From contig ML681989.1 of NCBI GenBank assembly GCA_007922195.1, forward strand, positions 50,157,893-50,221,892: a stretch of DNA of 64,000 nt, in the 5' to 3' direction. Under the pieces are notes generated by a model, which was not told the DNA's origin, did not search any database, and saw nothing but the letters and a program-made list of their open reading frames with translations. Positions 44,900-56,357 of the stretch are shown piece by piece (within the stretch, counting starts at the first letter, position 1; each line of letters opens with the position of its first letter). The stretch comes from Podocnemis expansa (lineage: Eukaryota > Chordata > Testudines > Podocnemididae). The position numbers were made by a program, and so were the translations under genes.

Positions 44900-47800
44900 C
44901 CACAACTTCAGTTTGAAACCCACCTGGGGGACCTTCCCGGCAAGGCCCTTCCCTGTGTAACTGTGGGGAGGGATCCTGACCAGTCAATCAGCACTACTGT
45001 CTATGTTCACAGCCATGCTGTCTACCATCCAAAATCTGCCGTGGAGTGCCTTCTCCCTTGGTACCACTTTTCTGAGTTGACAGACAGCCTTCTCCTCCCC
45101 CTCTCCCTCTCCCTCTCCCTCTCTCTCTGGGTGAGGGCGGATGGTTCAGAGGTTAAGTAGCCTCTCTTCCTTCGAGTAGGATTAAGGTTGGGCACATATT
45201 CATTCTCCTGTTGTTTACCGAATAAATCAACACCTGAGGGGACTTCATTCCTTGACTACCATAGCGATCACAATGGGGATCTGCGGTCAAAATCCTGTGG
45301 GCATCCCTTAGAGGACGGTTTTTGCCCCAGGGCACTATCACACCCCGTACATAACGCCCCCCTTGGGCGGCACCTCCTTCACCTTTTGGGATACAGAAGG
45401 GCTCACGGAATACTCCAAACATCGAGGAGTGTATCACCTGTTGATCCCAACTCCGAACCAAACAGGGCCCTCCCATTTACTGCAACTATTTCTACACAAG
45501 GGAGCGTCACTCCCGCAGGCTTCCCCGTGGACAAAGCCCTGCTGTTCCAACCCCCAACCACGTGGTCAGAGGCCCCCTTGTTGATCCTTGTTTCTTTCCC
45601 CCTGCCCCGAAAGTGGGGGGGCAGGGTGGACCCTCCCTACCCTTCTTATGTGCCTCCCTAACCCCATTCCAATTATCACTAATGGGATCAGATTAAACAT
45701 AGCTCACATCTGATCAACCCCGTCCAAGGCCCTAAGGTATGTGCCTCCAGCTTGGGATATGGCAACCCCTTCCTGAACCCACAGAGCAGGCATATCGCTT
45801 CTGCCTGTCAAGTACCGGACATGGAGGCCAGAGCCTGTCTAGGGACACAGGCTTTGATAACTCATTTGCAGGCCCCATGCCAGTGATGAAACCCTTACAC
45901 TCACTACTGCCAGCTGGTTCACAGCATGGTGAACGACTTGCTGAGGGGTCACACCAACTGGGCCCTGCCTCGTTTCTGCCTACCCTAAAGAACAATGGCT
46001 CCTTTTTTTCCCTATCTGGGCCTGTCATTCACAGCTACCCAGAATGCACCCTGGAGACTGAATATCCGTACATGGGGTCTCTTTGACGAGGTGGACTGGT
46101 ATTATTCTTTCCTCCTCCTTGTCTCCAATTCTAATGTGCCCATTCCCTCCCACTCAGATTGGGGGCTCTTGGGTCGCAGCCATCAGAGGAGATTAGGTAA
46201 TAATACCGATGTTCCTCTCCCACCCCTTTGTCACTTGGTCAGAGTTGAACACACTCGTCTCTCTGCCTTCCTCACCAAACTTGCAGTCAAAGCCGCTCCG
46301 TCAGTTCAACAGGCAGGCAAGACATCTTTATCCTGAGGGTCAAGGGTCCAAGGCTAGTGAAGAGCTCCACGGGTATGGTCCGCAGACCACCCCTGTAGAC
46401 GGTATACTAGTCTGGTCCCAGCCATCACCTTATCTACCAGGAGGGTCCCTCTTGTAGCTCCTCCCCTAGGGATGGCCATAACGCTGTGGTCATTCTGGCC
46501 TAGCTCCAGGACAACCTTTTTCTGGTGTCCCACGGTACAACTCCCTCTTCCTCATCACACTCTGGGGGTTCTCTAGCCCTACTGGTTGTGTCTTGGTTTT
46601 ATGCTTCCATCCTGGGCGACTCCTAAGGGTCCTTCTCACGGATAGATCTCATATGACGCCCAACCCGAGATTTCGGCCAGCCACCAGGAATTCAGGAGCT
46701 AGCCGTCCTGATTGATTTCACTCTCAGGGTAAGATCTAATGACACCATTAGCATGCTCATAATAAATGCTGCAGATAATCGGAAGTCTCTTTGAGGAGCT
46801 GGCAGGATGTACACCTTCGGGGTGGCAGACCTTCGCTCTGTCCCCGCGGAGGACACTGCTCCCTCCTCCAGTATATCCCTTTTTCCCCCTAGGGGCCCTG
46901 CCTACAGGAGCCCCAATCCTAATTCACACCTTTGTCTGTCGCCAGACCTAGGGTCGGCTCCATACCCGTTTGGCTCTTTCTGGTGGTACGAAGTCACGTA
47001 AGCCAATGTGAGCCTAATCCCATAGGCCATGGAGACCCGGCACCAGGGATTATTGTATTTATGGGCCTACTCCTGGGCGTTGCTCCATTGCAACTAGCCT
47101 CTTGCCCCTATACTCCTTTGGCCGTTCACCACCACTGAATTCAGGATATAAATAGGGGGGGAATAACAACATTGTCACTTCCTTGAGCCTCCACAAGGTT
47201 ATCGATACTGACAGCCCTCTTCAACGGGGACTGCCACAGAGTCATCAGTATGCTCATATAGGCAATGCTCATCAGGGTCACGGGAAGTTCCTTTCCTGGT
47301 CTGCCTTGTATAGGGTCGTTTGGTGGGTTAGGCACCTTCCCTTCCCCATGCCGATCTGGGTGCCTCATTCCCAAATGTGCTGTATCAGGTCGTCAGCTGC
47401 TGCCGCCGGCTGTCCACACTTTCCCCTTCCTATCGAGGACAAAGGCACCCTCCTAGTCCCTACCCACCTCTGGTAGTCCATCCCTTCTTCGGACGCCAAG
47501 CACACCAGGTCCATCATCATCATCATCAGGCTCATGGGCCACAAGTGCGTTACACTGCCCGACCAAGGGAAACACGATCTACGTCCCCTCTACCATTTAT
47601 TGCTGGGTTGGTACCCACCACTCCCAGCCCGACAATCCTATGGTCCTCTGAAACTCCCTACAGAAGGTACATTAACTTGCATTGCTGCCAGAACACTAAC
47701 ACCTCTGGCTCTCTCATGCCTCTGCCAATTCGCTTTTAAGCAGAGCAGTTAGAATCGCATTTCTCAACTATGGCCACGATGCGTTGGTATCACGTTTATG

Positions 47801-48030
47801 CATACAGTGACCTCAGGCCCTCCTGCACAAGCGTGACAATTGGTGCTTGGACAAACTGGGCCTACTTCTCTCCATTGGGTTAGGTCTTGCAATCCCAGGT
47901 TCCCCTTGCCTGGATGACGGTCCTTAGGTCGATTCCTTAGACCTCTTGAGGACCTTGCTCGCTGGACAACTACCCAAGTCAGAGACATGCTGTGCTGAAG
48001 ATGGAAGAGACAACTCCACCCACCATCCAT
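44900..48030 (+). other. Unrecognised pyrimidine-rich interior of DIRS B
   Basis: 3.1 kb between gag and the internal complementary region. It is C/T-rich with a pure ctccct microsatellite at 45098-45128 and a cat run at 47513-47528. Frames of 100-160 codons occur (45188-45661, 45739-46086, 45995-46336, 47377-47739); the first is in the same frame as gag. None matches a known DIRS domain. Whether this is coding, filler captured by the element, or a separate insertion cannot be settled by eye. Confidence 0.55.
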
Positions 48031-48035
48031 CAGCA

Positions 48036-48390
48036 TGGCTAGCAGTCACCTATTTCTGAATGTATCCGAGCAGCGCTTGAAGAAGAATGGTGGGTTACTT
48101 ACCAGTAACTGTCCTTCTTCGAGATGGGCTGCTCGGATTAATTCAGATCCCTCCCCCCGTCCCTGCATCTGGAGTTGGCGACCCCTAGGAACTGGGAAGG
48201 AGCCGGTCAGCGGCCACATATCTAGCCACAGGGTGGTGTGGGGACAGTGGCCTCCTGCCCTCTTCTGACAGGCTAGGGCAAAAAGTTCCGACCAATCAGG
48301 TGCTCCGGCACAGAGACACCTATTTCTGAATGAATCTGAGCAACCCATCTCGAAGATGGACGGTTACTGGTAAGTAACCCGCTGTTCTCA
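48036..48390 (+). repeat. DIRS B internal complementary region and right ITR
   Basis: atggctagcagtcacctatt and gggttacttaccagtaact pair with both element ends; homologous to 40870-41220 of copy C at high identity. The right ITR ends at about 48390 in gtaacccgctgttctc. Confidence 0.87.
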
Positions 48391-50424
48391 GTTCAAACCC
48401 TTGTGGTGACCATTGGAAGGAATAGTTAAATATGTGCTCCATGTATACCCCAGCACAACCACCACCTACACCTTACAGAGGTACCTACATACTCCTTCTC
48501 CAGTAGTGAGTTTCCCTCTGTCATTTGAAGAAAATTCTGTTCCATTTATTTATTTTATTTTTAAATCAAGGTATCCTTTGCTTTAACTTAAGTAAATCAA
48601 GAAAACAGACCCCAAAGCTGCCTTCTTTGCAGCTACCTGGAGCTACCTCCAACAGTAGGCTATTCATCATCATCATCTCGCTCTCCCTCTCTCTGTCTTT
48701 CACACGTGCGTGTGCACGCACACACACAGATTCAAGACAGGAAAAAGAATGCAGTGAGATGTAGGAGGCAGGGGCTGGGAAAGATATTTCTGGGGGTGGG
48801 TGGGACTGTGGATTCTGGGAGCTATTGATATGTGCTGGGAAGCCAGAGAAAAGAAAGTTCAAAACACTTCCCTGTAGCTGGGAACACCGTGGCCTGCTTC
48901 CAAGAGGGGTTTCACATCTGGGAAGAAACTGTCTGCGGGTAATTGAGTTTGCTAGAGTTGCCTCTCTAATTAATAAGTGATTTGACTTGGAGATTGGAAA
49001 TAATAGTTGAAATGATGGCATAAGCACAGGGGCATTGGGGCTGCTTCTCCACTATTAAGAAAGGCCTTTCCTGCAAAATCTAATGACACTATATGGCAGT
49101 TTGAGAAATGTTTGCCCAGGAGACCAACAATGTGATAATATTGGCATATAACCTTCTAGTATTTGAGTAATTAGTTGCTTAGCTACTTTGGATAGGTCAT
49201 TATTTTGCAAACTGGAAACATTTGCAAGTGGTGATATTTTCCTCCTGTATGGTGAAAGAGCTAAACCTGTTCTGGCAGTGTTCAACTCCTAGCAATATAT
49301 ATGCATAAATTGTTTCTAATGAGACCATCTGCCTTTTATAGCCCCTTTGGAACTAAATAGTACCCAAAGACCATTCTGTCTTTTAGATAGCTGTGGTCAG
49401 AAAGCCTGCTCATGCCACTAAAAGTGCACAGGATTTTATAGATAGCATAGCTTTTTTGATTCCTATCGTTCAAGTTTTGTGTGTGACATACTACTCATGT
49501 TTTTTAAAATTAGAAATCACTGGCCCAGATCTTGTTAGAAATGGCATCTAGTTACTGCTCTGCTAAATTAGGTAGTGTCTCAGCTGGCACAAATTCTGAT
49601 ACTCAGTTATTGGGGGTGGGGGTGGGGTGCTTTGTAATGTGTCTATTACCTCAGGATCTTTTTGCAGTTTTGTTTTAATGGCACACTCTATTTGAAAATC
49701 ACAGGCCAAATTTTCAAAGTGACTACCTCAAATTAACTGTTCAGGCACCAAAATAAAAGTATTCTGATTTTCAGAAGTGCTGCCTATCTGCAGTTCCCAT
49801 AGAAATCCATACCGTTCCCACTGCAGTCACTGGGAGCTGCAGGTGTTCAATATCTCAGAAAATCAGAGGTGCCTAAACATTGCTTTAGGCACCTAACTTT
49901 AGAGACCCGAGTTGGAAAGTTTGAACCTAAGCTTTTAAAAAGACTTCTCATGACTTGTGTTTGGAACTGTCCAACTATAAATACAGAAATACATTCAAAT
50001 TTTACAGTTTCCTCTATTAGTCTAACTTTTGCATTTCTCTTGCCTTGAACAATTAAACAATTAAAATAGACTAGCCAGCTTTACTTTTGCTCACACTTAG
50101 TTTTTAGTGAGTTTCATGTGCAAGTTCACATACAGTAACACAGAGCTGTAATGTTAGAAAGGTGTTTATTTGTTAAAAGCTTCCTTGGAGGGAGAGAGAG
50201 AGAGAGAGAGAGAGATTGTGTAAATGTTTGCATTGGTTTTAGCTTTTACAAAAGGTTGGGGTTTTTTTTATAGAACTGATATTTTGGTCTAAATTATATT
50301 TGAAAATGTCTCTCAATATACTTTGCCATTTCTCTTTGAGAAGATATCTATCATATGTTATCTGTATACTAAAGAGGTGTTCTGGGCAAGTGAAAAGTAA
50401 ACATGTTTCACATTTTTTTCAGAT
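48391..50424. other. Gene-free interval
   Basis: A/T-rich non-coding DNA. Contains (TC)n, (GT)n and (CA)n runs at 48680-48728 and a (GA)n run at 50190-50215. No element termini recognised. Confidence 0.45.
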
Positions 50425-50432
50425 GTTCTGAG

Positions 50433-50612
50433 CAGGGCTGCAACTAGGGCGGGGTGACTGGGGTTTTGCCCCAGACACCCTGAAGTGGCTCCATTTTGCC
50501 ATTTGATCAAAGGGCACGCTCCACACCGCTTTCTCCAGGAGCTGCTTGTTCTAAGGACGCATTCTGCTCCATACATGCCCCTCGAGCACCAAAATTCCTC
50601 GTTCTGGTGCTG
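50433..50612. mobile_element. hAT-like element with perfect 8-bp TSD
   Basis: gttctgag lies on both sides (50425-50432, 50613-50620). Starts CAGGGCTGCAACTAGGG and carries ggggttttgcccc; the right end gttctggtgctg is a weak inverted partner. Same family as 13879-14244 and 42013-42304. 180 bp. Confidence 0.8.
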
Positions 50613-50879
50613 GTTCTGAGAGAAGCTAATGAAGTTCACCAAGGGTAAAACACAATAATTTCACTTGGACACTTAAGCAATGCACTATCCTGGAACCACA
50701 AACAAGTGTTGCATTTAGTTTACTTGCATCAGAGTGCAAATACATTTGATTGGTTAGATGTTTTACACTGTGTCAAGTGTTTTTTTTTTTTTAACTCTCC
50801 TCCTTTTCTCCTATTTTTCCCCATTGTATTATTATTGCTTCTGCTTCACTGGTGGTAGCAAAACTGGAAGCATCAGTAG

Positions 50880-51320
50880 CTGGATTACTGTAATTCACCA
50901 TGTGAAGCTGAATGTGAAGACAATGCACAGGCTCCACAGCAGCTTATCTCCTCTGTGGTCCCTAGGCCCAGTGTGAGTACAACAGGCCTGTGCTCGAATC
51001 CCTCCCCTGGCTCCCTGTCAGCTTCTGAAGCCATTTTAAGGTCTTGGTCCCCATCTTCAAAGCTATTAAAGGCTCAAACCCCAGCTACATTCCAAACTGA
51101 ATTTCAAGCAACAAACCACTAAAACCGTTGTGTTTCTCCAGGACATGATCACAAAGCTGAGGACTCGGCCTGGGAGAGCTGGGGACAAAGCGTACTCTGC
51201 TGAGGGGATTTGTCTATTAAGCAAACTTCCAGAAGAGATTAGGCAAATCCGGAGTCTCACCAAATGCTGCAGACCCTCCTCTGAAAAAGCCTTTTCAACA
51301 TTGAAAGTCTGATACTCACA
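50880..51320 (+). pseudogene. L2/CR1-type LINE RT tail fragment
   Basis: 'tggattactgtaat' reads LDYCN, the start of the conserved C-terminal region of L2-like RTs. LAPCQLLKPF.GLGPHLQSY.RLK then parallels the LHWLPV-xx-RI-FK-L-L-YK-L block in shifted frames, and 51130-51312 gives RPGRAGDKAYSAEGICLLSKLPEEIRQIRSLTK, matching the GDRAFSVAAP-LWN-LP-EIR block. Frames are broken and the rest of the element is absent. Identification is by motif order only. Confidence 0.6.
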
Positions 51321-51654
51321 ACACTGACATGCTGTTCTACCCAGGCACTGCTCTGCCAAAACAATAATCCTTGAAACAAATGAATCAACCAACCAACCAA
51401 CCCACAAGTAAATAAATAAATAAATCACAGGCAGAGTTTATTTTCTACCCTGAGAAGGAAGAAGTTCCATACACTCCGGGAAATCCACTGAGGACTTCAC
51501 CATTGCTATTGAATTTATATATAAAGAGCTCAAATGCTATGGTGATGGGTGCATTATAAAACCCTAGGATAAACAGACCACCAACATTTTAACTACTGTG
51601 TCATTTAACTCTGTTCACATTATGTCTAGGTGACCAGTGATTAATTATTGGTGG

Positions 51655-51722
51655 CCTGTCTACACTAGCGCAATTGTAACAAGAGGACATTTTTAGAAAA
51701 ATGCTAGTGTAGACAAAATCCT
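51655..51722. mobile_element. Minimal fold-back MITE
   Basis: tgtctacactagc at 51657-51669 is the exact reverse complement of 51703-51715. The ends resemble the GGC..TGTCTACAC termini of the larger Harbinger-like elements. Only 68 bp, the smallest such copy seen. Confidence 0.65.
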
Positions 51723-52402
51723 AGCATCCATTCTGGATTTTCACTATAAAAAGAGAGGTGCAGTGATAAGTAATAGAAATACACACACGAGGGTTATAGG
51801 GGGATACTTAGGAGCTGTATGTCAAATAGTTCTGTAATACTGTCTCCTATTAAATATTACCTGCCAGGTCATGTTAATTAACATTCCATCTGTCATAACA
51901 CAGCAGGATAGTGAACTGAGGGTGGAAAGATAAACACTTTTCATATTCACCGCCTGCTGCTAATTAGTAGTTTAAAAAAAATAGCTGTCCTGTTTTTCAT
52001 GCATGCGTGTATTGGTGTTGAGGCACAGAGAAGCAGCTTAACAGTAACTGAGCTTCCCTGGGTATTTCTAGAACGCCCATGATTAATTCAGAACCTTAGA
52101 CACTGAGTCTAGTGTACGTCTAGGCTGAATTATGGAATGATGGTAGCCATTCTATAGCTAATTCTGATGCTAGCTTTCCATCATGCCTGATTTTTTTTCA
52201 TTCCTCCCCTAACCTCAAAAAGAAATGGCTCTCCTTGAAATTTCATGTGCCATGTTTCATTCCAGAGTACAATCTTACTGGGAACTTCAGTATAAACAAA
52301 AGGAAAAAGAAAAAGGATTTTAAAAGCTACTGTGCTTTGAACATTTACCTCAATTTCCTTTTTGAATTTTTTTAATAACTTTTTTGGCTCAGATTAACTC
52401 CC
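51723..52402. other. Unannotated A/T-rich spacer
   Basis: No gene or element recognised. Confidence 0.45.
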
Positions 52403-52405
52403 ACA

Positions 52406-52875
52406 GGCTATGGCTACACTTACAAAATTAATTCAAGTAGTTAATTCGAAGTAACTACTTTGAATTTAATTTGGAGTTATTACTTTGAATTAGCACTACT
52501 TCAAAGTTATTATTTCAAATTAGGAGTCCAGTGAAGACTCTCTAAGTCAAAATAAAGCCGGAGTTGTTATTTCTAATTAGAATGTCTTCACTAGACTCTC
52601 TAATTTGAAATAGGGGAAGGCAGGCTAAAGAATAGGGCCATTATTTTGAATTAAGTCTTTTCCGCAGCTTAGCATGGCTTAATTCAAAATGATAACTTCG
52701 AATTAAGCGCTATTTCAAAATAAAAGCAGGTTTTATTATTTCAAATTAGCACATCGTTATTTCAAATTAAGGAAATGTTTATTTTGAAATAACAAAATGC
52801 ATGCATGGACAGGAAAAAAGTTATTGCGATTTAAACTTCTTTAATTTGAAATAACTTCTAAGTATAAATGTACCC
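52406..52875. mobile_element. Fold-back MITE, 'aattcgaa' type
   Basis: GGCTATGGCTACACTTA and TAAATGTACCC are inverted. Body is made of aattcgaatta/tttgaaata palindromes with the same layout as 36040-36488. Flanks aca and ata, 2 of 3. Confidence 0.75.
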
Positions 52876-53198
52876 ATACAGCTTACCCAAGAGTGCAGGG
52901 TTTGTGCATGGAGGGAACCTAAAGATATAATTGCTTTCTCTCATGAAAGTGCATGCAATAAATAAATTTGTTAGTCTTTAAGGCTATGTCTACACCAAAA
53001 ATCTTAGTTCAGACTTGGTTAGTTTGACCTAAGTAGTTCAAAAGTTAGTTTGAACTAAGCATTTTTTTAAAATTCAAACTAACTTTTAGTTCAAAGTAGC
53101 CATGCTTTTTTTAGTTCAAACTAAAAAAGTGCGGCTAGTTCGAACTAAAAGTTAGTCTGAATTAAAAAACCGAGCTTAGTTCAAACTAACCTCTAGTT

Positions 53199-54099
53199 CA
53201 GTGGTTCCCAACCTGTGGGCCGCAGACCCCTGAGGAGCCACAGAAGTATTGCAAGGGGGCCATGGAGAGTTCTGGGAGCGGGGCCCATTTTAAATCTCCT
53301 GCCCTGCGCAGCCCAAGCACGTGGGCTGCATAGGGTGAGAGAAAGCACTCTGCAGTTGCCCTAGGTAAGGTGGGGGGTGAATCGGTGGGTGAACAGTTTG
53401 GCAGGGTTAAAAGTATTGGGGTTGTGGGCAGGGGCGTCGCTGGGGCGGGGAGGGACCCAGGGCACAGGCCCAGCCCCTGCCCCCAGAGGGCAGGCCCCGC
53501 CCCCAGCCAGAAGGCCACGCCCCCTGGCCTGGGATAGGGCCAGGAGGAGGCCGCGCCACCGCCAGCAGCTAGGCCATGGTGTGGCGCGGCGCAGCCCAGC
53601 CTGGCCCGGCCCGGCCCAAAACGGCTGCTGGAGGCCAGGCCCACGGCCACAGCCCCGGATCCCCAGCCAGCAGGGGATGGGGCCTCTGTGGGTGGCCAGC
53701 CAGGCCCTGGATTCGCGGCCGGGGACGGGGCCACCGTGGCCGTGGGCAGCCCTGGCCAGGGGGCGGAGCCTGCCATGCGGCCAGCTAGGCCCCAGATCCC
53801 TGGCCGTAGACGCGGCCACTGCGGCCACGGCCCACCGGTGATTGGGCCCCGGATCCCCAGCCCGATTGGGCCGGAGATCCAGGGGACTGGCGTTGAGACC
53901 CGGGGCACGTGCCCCGTGGTGCCCAACGCCAGCGATGCCACTGGTTGTGGGGCCAGGGAGCAGGCACAGAGGGCTACCTGGCCATAGTGGCAGCCAAGCT
54001 CACCTAAACAAGGTGGGGGCCATGGCGGCGCTCACCAGCAGGTTGCATGCCAGCAGCAGCTTGGCTCTGCTCCAGCCTGCAAAAGGTTGGGAACCACTG
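53199..54099. mobile_element. hAT-like element, perfect TSD ctctagtt (nest level 3)
   Basis: CAGTGGTTCCCAACC and GGTTGGGAACCACTG are perfect inverted repeats; ctctagtt is identical on both sides (53191-53198, 54100-54107). No transposase. It carries the GC-rich element below. Confidence 0.94.
53429..53943. mobile_element. GC-rich hAT-like element, perfect TSD (nest level 4)
   Basis: CAGGGGCGTCGCTGG and CCAGCGATGCCACTG are inverted; gttgtggg is identical on both sides (53421-53428, 53944-53951). Same family as 26606-27052, with similar ~50-bp 'ccccggatcccc' units inside. The long frames on both strands across it are not genes. Confidence 0.93.
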
Positions 54100-54395
54100 C
54101 TCTAGTTCAAATTTATTTAGTTTGAACTAGCATGTCTCCATTGGGCTAGTTTGAACTAAAAATGCAAATGAGTGCAAACTAAGCAGTCAGTTCCGACTGA
54201 CCAGCCGAACTAACTAATTTGAACTAACCTTTGATTAGTTCGAACTAAAATTTTATTTAGTTACAGGGTACAAATTAGTCCAGACTCAGCTTGCTTAGTT
54301 CAGACTAATTTGCTAGTGTAAACATAGCCTAAAAGTGCCACAGGACTCCTTGTTTGTTTTCTGAACTAGACTAATCTGGCTGTCCCTTTGGAGTG

Positions 54396-54500
54396 TAGTG
54401 GCTAACATCTCTACTTAGTATGCAGAAGGTCCTGGGTTCAATTTCCAGGGGGTTAGACTCAATGATCTCTGATGTCCCTTCTGACCCTATGGTTCTATTC
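54396..54500 (+). repeat. tRNA-derived SINE with CR1-like tail
   Basis: Contains a B-box-like gggttcaatttcc (about 54434-54446) and a tRNA-like body, then gttagactcaatgatctctg and gtcccttctgaccctatggttctatt, the 3' tail shared with CR1 LINEs. That pairing is the known design of turtle Pol III SINEs mobilised by CR1. Adjacent to the nest. Confidence 0.78.
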
Positions 54501-54658
54501 TAACTTTAAAAACATAAATAAAACATGGATTTATGGTATCCCATACTAAAGATGGCAGTAAAATCCCATTTCCTGTTTAAGGACTCAGGTTCCTAGTAAC
54601 TCTTTATGCTGACTTATTCGCATACAACGCTGGTTTGCACACATTTGTAAAGGACAAG

Positions 54659-55365
54659 GGGTGTGTCTACATTTGAGCAAGGACCTCACATAGACTTACC
54701 CATAGTCAGAGACGTCCCTAGAGGGGCACCTAGGGTTGCGGGGCCCAGGGTGAATCGCCCTCCGCGGGGCCCCCTCCACCCCCCCCACTGGGGGCGGGAC
54801 CGGCTGGCCCAGGGGAGGAGCAGACCCCTGCGCTGCCCCTCCCATGCTGGGGACCAGGTGAACTGGCAAAAGGACGGTCTGCCACTGCAGCGCTGTTGGT
54901 CCACCCCCCCGCCACACGCGCTGCTCTGGGCTCTGCGCTGCCTCCTGCCCCCTCCCCGCTGCTCTGGCACAGAGCCCAGAGTAGCATGCGTGGCAGGGGG
55001 GTGGCGGACCAGCAGTGGCGCTGTGGCAGCGGAATGGCCTTTTGCCCACTCATCTGGTCCCCAGCATGGGGGGGCAGGGCAGCTGTGCGGGGCCCCCAAA
55101 AGCGAGGTGCCTAGGGCAGCTGCCCCTTCTGCCCCCCTTAAGGATGGCCCTGCCCACAGTAGTTCTACTCAAGCTCATGTGCTAAAAATAGCGTGTAGCT
55201 GCCATACAACTGGCAGCAGGGAGATGCTTAGCCACCTAACCCAGCCACTGCCCCTGACACCCTGGCTTCAATAGTAATTTTAGCACTCTAGCACAAGCAG
55301 AGCTAGCATGGGTACAGCTATGTGAACTGGGAATCACATCTCCCAGCTCAAATGTAGACATACCC
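54659..55365. mobile_element. Harbinger-like MITE, TSD aag, carrying a nested element
   Basis: GGGTGTGTCTACATTTGAG and CAAATGTAGACATACCC are inverted; aag lies on both sides (54656-54658, 55366-55368). Confidence 0.84.
54707..55152. mobile_element. GC-rich hAT-like element nested in the 54659 MITE
   Basis: CAGAGACGTCCCTAG and TAAGGATGGCCCTG are inverted; cccatagt (54699-54706) and cccacagt (55153-55160) match at 7 of 8. Long frames on both strands (for example across 54663-55274) run through its borders and are compositional. Confidence 0.85.
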
Positions 55366-55368
55366 AAG

Positions 55369-56049
55369 TTACATTTGAGTGCTGCTACAAGATAGGCAGA
55401 AACATGAGTGATAAAAGATTGCCAGTGGGAAAAAAGTTGGATCCCTTAGCTTTTCATGTCCAGATAATAGGATTTTTAAAGGAGAAGCTTTGTTAAAAAT
55501 AAAGCATATTGGATTCCTTCAAAACACACTTTCAGTCTAATTGTTTTTTAATAGTGTTTTTTGTTTCTGAGTATACTGTAAATATCAGCAGGCTAGGCCT
55601 GCTGCAGAAATGTACCTTAATGTATTTTGAAGGCCATCTGTACACACACACAATGACATAAGCATTACTGTCTGGTTCAGAAACCGTAACTGCTGAGATC
55701 AGAGAGAAACTTGCCTTGCAGTTTTTGCCATGGTTCTGAATTGCCTTCCCTGAGACTTCACCACAACAGAGAATGTCAGTAATTATGTTTTGCACATTTT
55801 ATTCTTAAATTAGAGAGGGGAGGAATTCACACTTTGATCAAAGAAAGAGGTTAACTCCCAAATAAATCCACCTGTGTAAATTGTTTACTATACATTTAGC
55901 TCATTATGGGCAAAATAACTCTTATGTACACTAATGAAATAAGGGAACCTAGAAGCTGTGGGAAGAAATTAAAAATAAAAGCTCATGAGAAAACCCAAAT
56001 ACACAGATTTGAACACCAGACAGGTACACTGTAATCATCTAGACTGAGC
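55369..56049. other. Unannotated A/T-rich spacer
   Basis: No gene or element recognised. Short (ca)n near 55632-55645. Confidence 0.45.
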
Positions 56050-56057
56050 TCTACATA

Positions 56058-56357
56058 CAGTGGTTACCGGCCTTTTCTTTTATGTTGACTGCTACATTGT
56101 CATCAAAAGTTTTTGTGGACCACGTTCTAACCATCGTGTGCAAAGAGAGTTATTTCACACAGAAGTGCCACTATTTCAGTTCAGAGAATGTTATATTGCA
56201 GAAGTATGTTTGTGAAGCAAATTACATTATGAATAATAATGTAACATTGAATATGATATGTAAGAAGTACATGGGGTTATATTATTATTACAGCATCATT
56301 TTTTCCCGCTACAGACCAATTGCAGTAGCCTCACAGACCACAGGTTGGGAACCATTG
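56058..56357. mobile_element. Old hAT-like element
   Basis: CAGTGGTTACCGGCC and GGTTGGGAACCATTG are inverted; the octamers outside (tctacata, aataagcc) do not match, so the duplication is lost or the ends are misjudged. Confidence 0.6.

Larger units (their letters stand above)
42790..48390 (+). mobile_element. DIRS-like copy B, both termini present
   Basis: The left end (42790-43000) is the inverted copy of the right end (about 48160-48390): cattcagaaataggtgtctc, gattggtc, ttttgccctag and gagggcagg blocks all pair. An internal complementary region lies at 48036-48150. Gag occupies 43140-44872. The remaining 44.9-48.0 kb shows no RT, RNase H or recombinase that I recognise, unlike DIRS A. The element is therefore probably non-autonomous or carries an unrecognised segment. 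Confidence 0.85.
52982..54329. mobile_element. Harbinger-like fold-back element, TSD taa (nest level 2)
   Basis: GGCTATGTCTACACC and GTGTAAACATAGCC are inverted; taa on both sides (52979-52981, 54330-54332). Arms are full of agttcaaactaa palindromes. It is interrupted by the hAT-like element at 53199-54099. Confidence 0.86.
52940..54395 (+). repeat. Dispersed repeat copy split by a nested insertion
   Basis: tctcatgaaagtgcatgcaata..ttagtcttta at 52940-52980 continues, after the insertion, as aaagtgccacaggactccttg at 54331-54352 and agactaatctggctgtcccttt to 54395. The two halves join in the same order as intact copies at 8448 and 41797. It is the oldest layer of the nest. Confidence 0.85.

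Noticed and set aside
47508..47530. CRISPR-like short repeats (cat units)
   Set aside because: Simple trinucleotide run without spacers; the window is vertebrate.
53198..53941. 247-codon minus-strand frame
   Set aside because: Crosses the borders of two nested transposons and is Pro/Gly/Ala-rich from GC composition.
54663..55274. 203-codon plus-strand frame
   Set aside because: Runs through both borders of the nested GC-rich hAT-like element.
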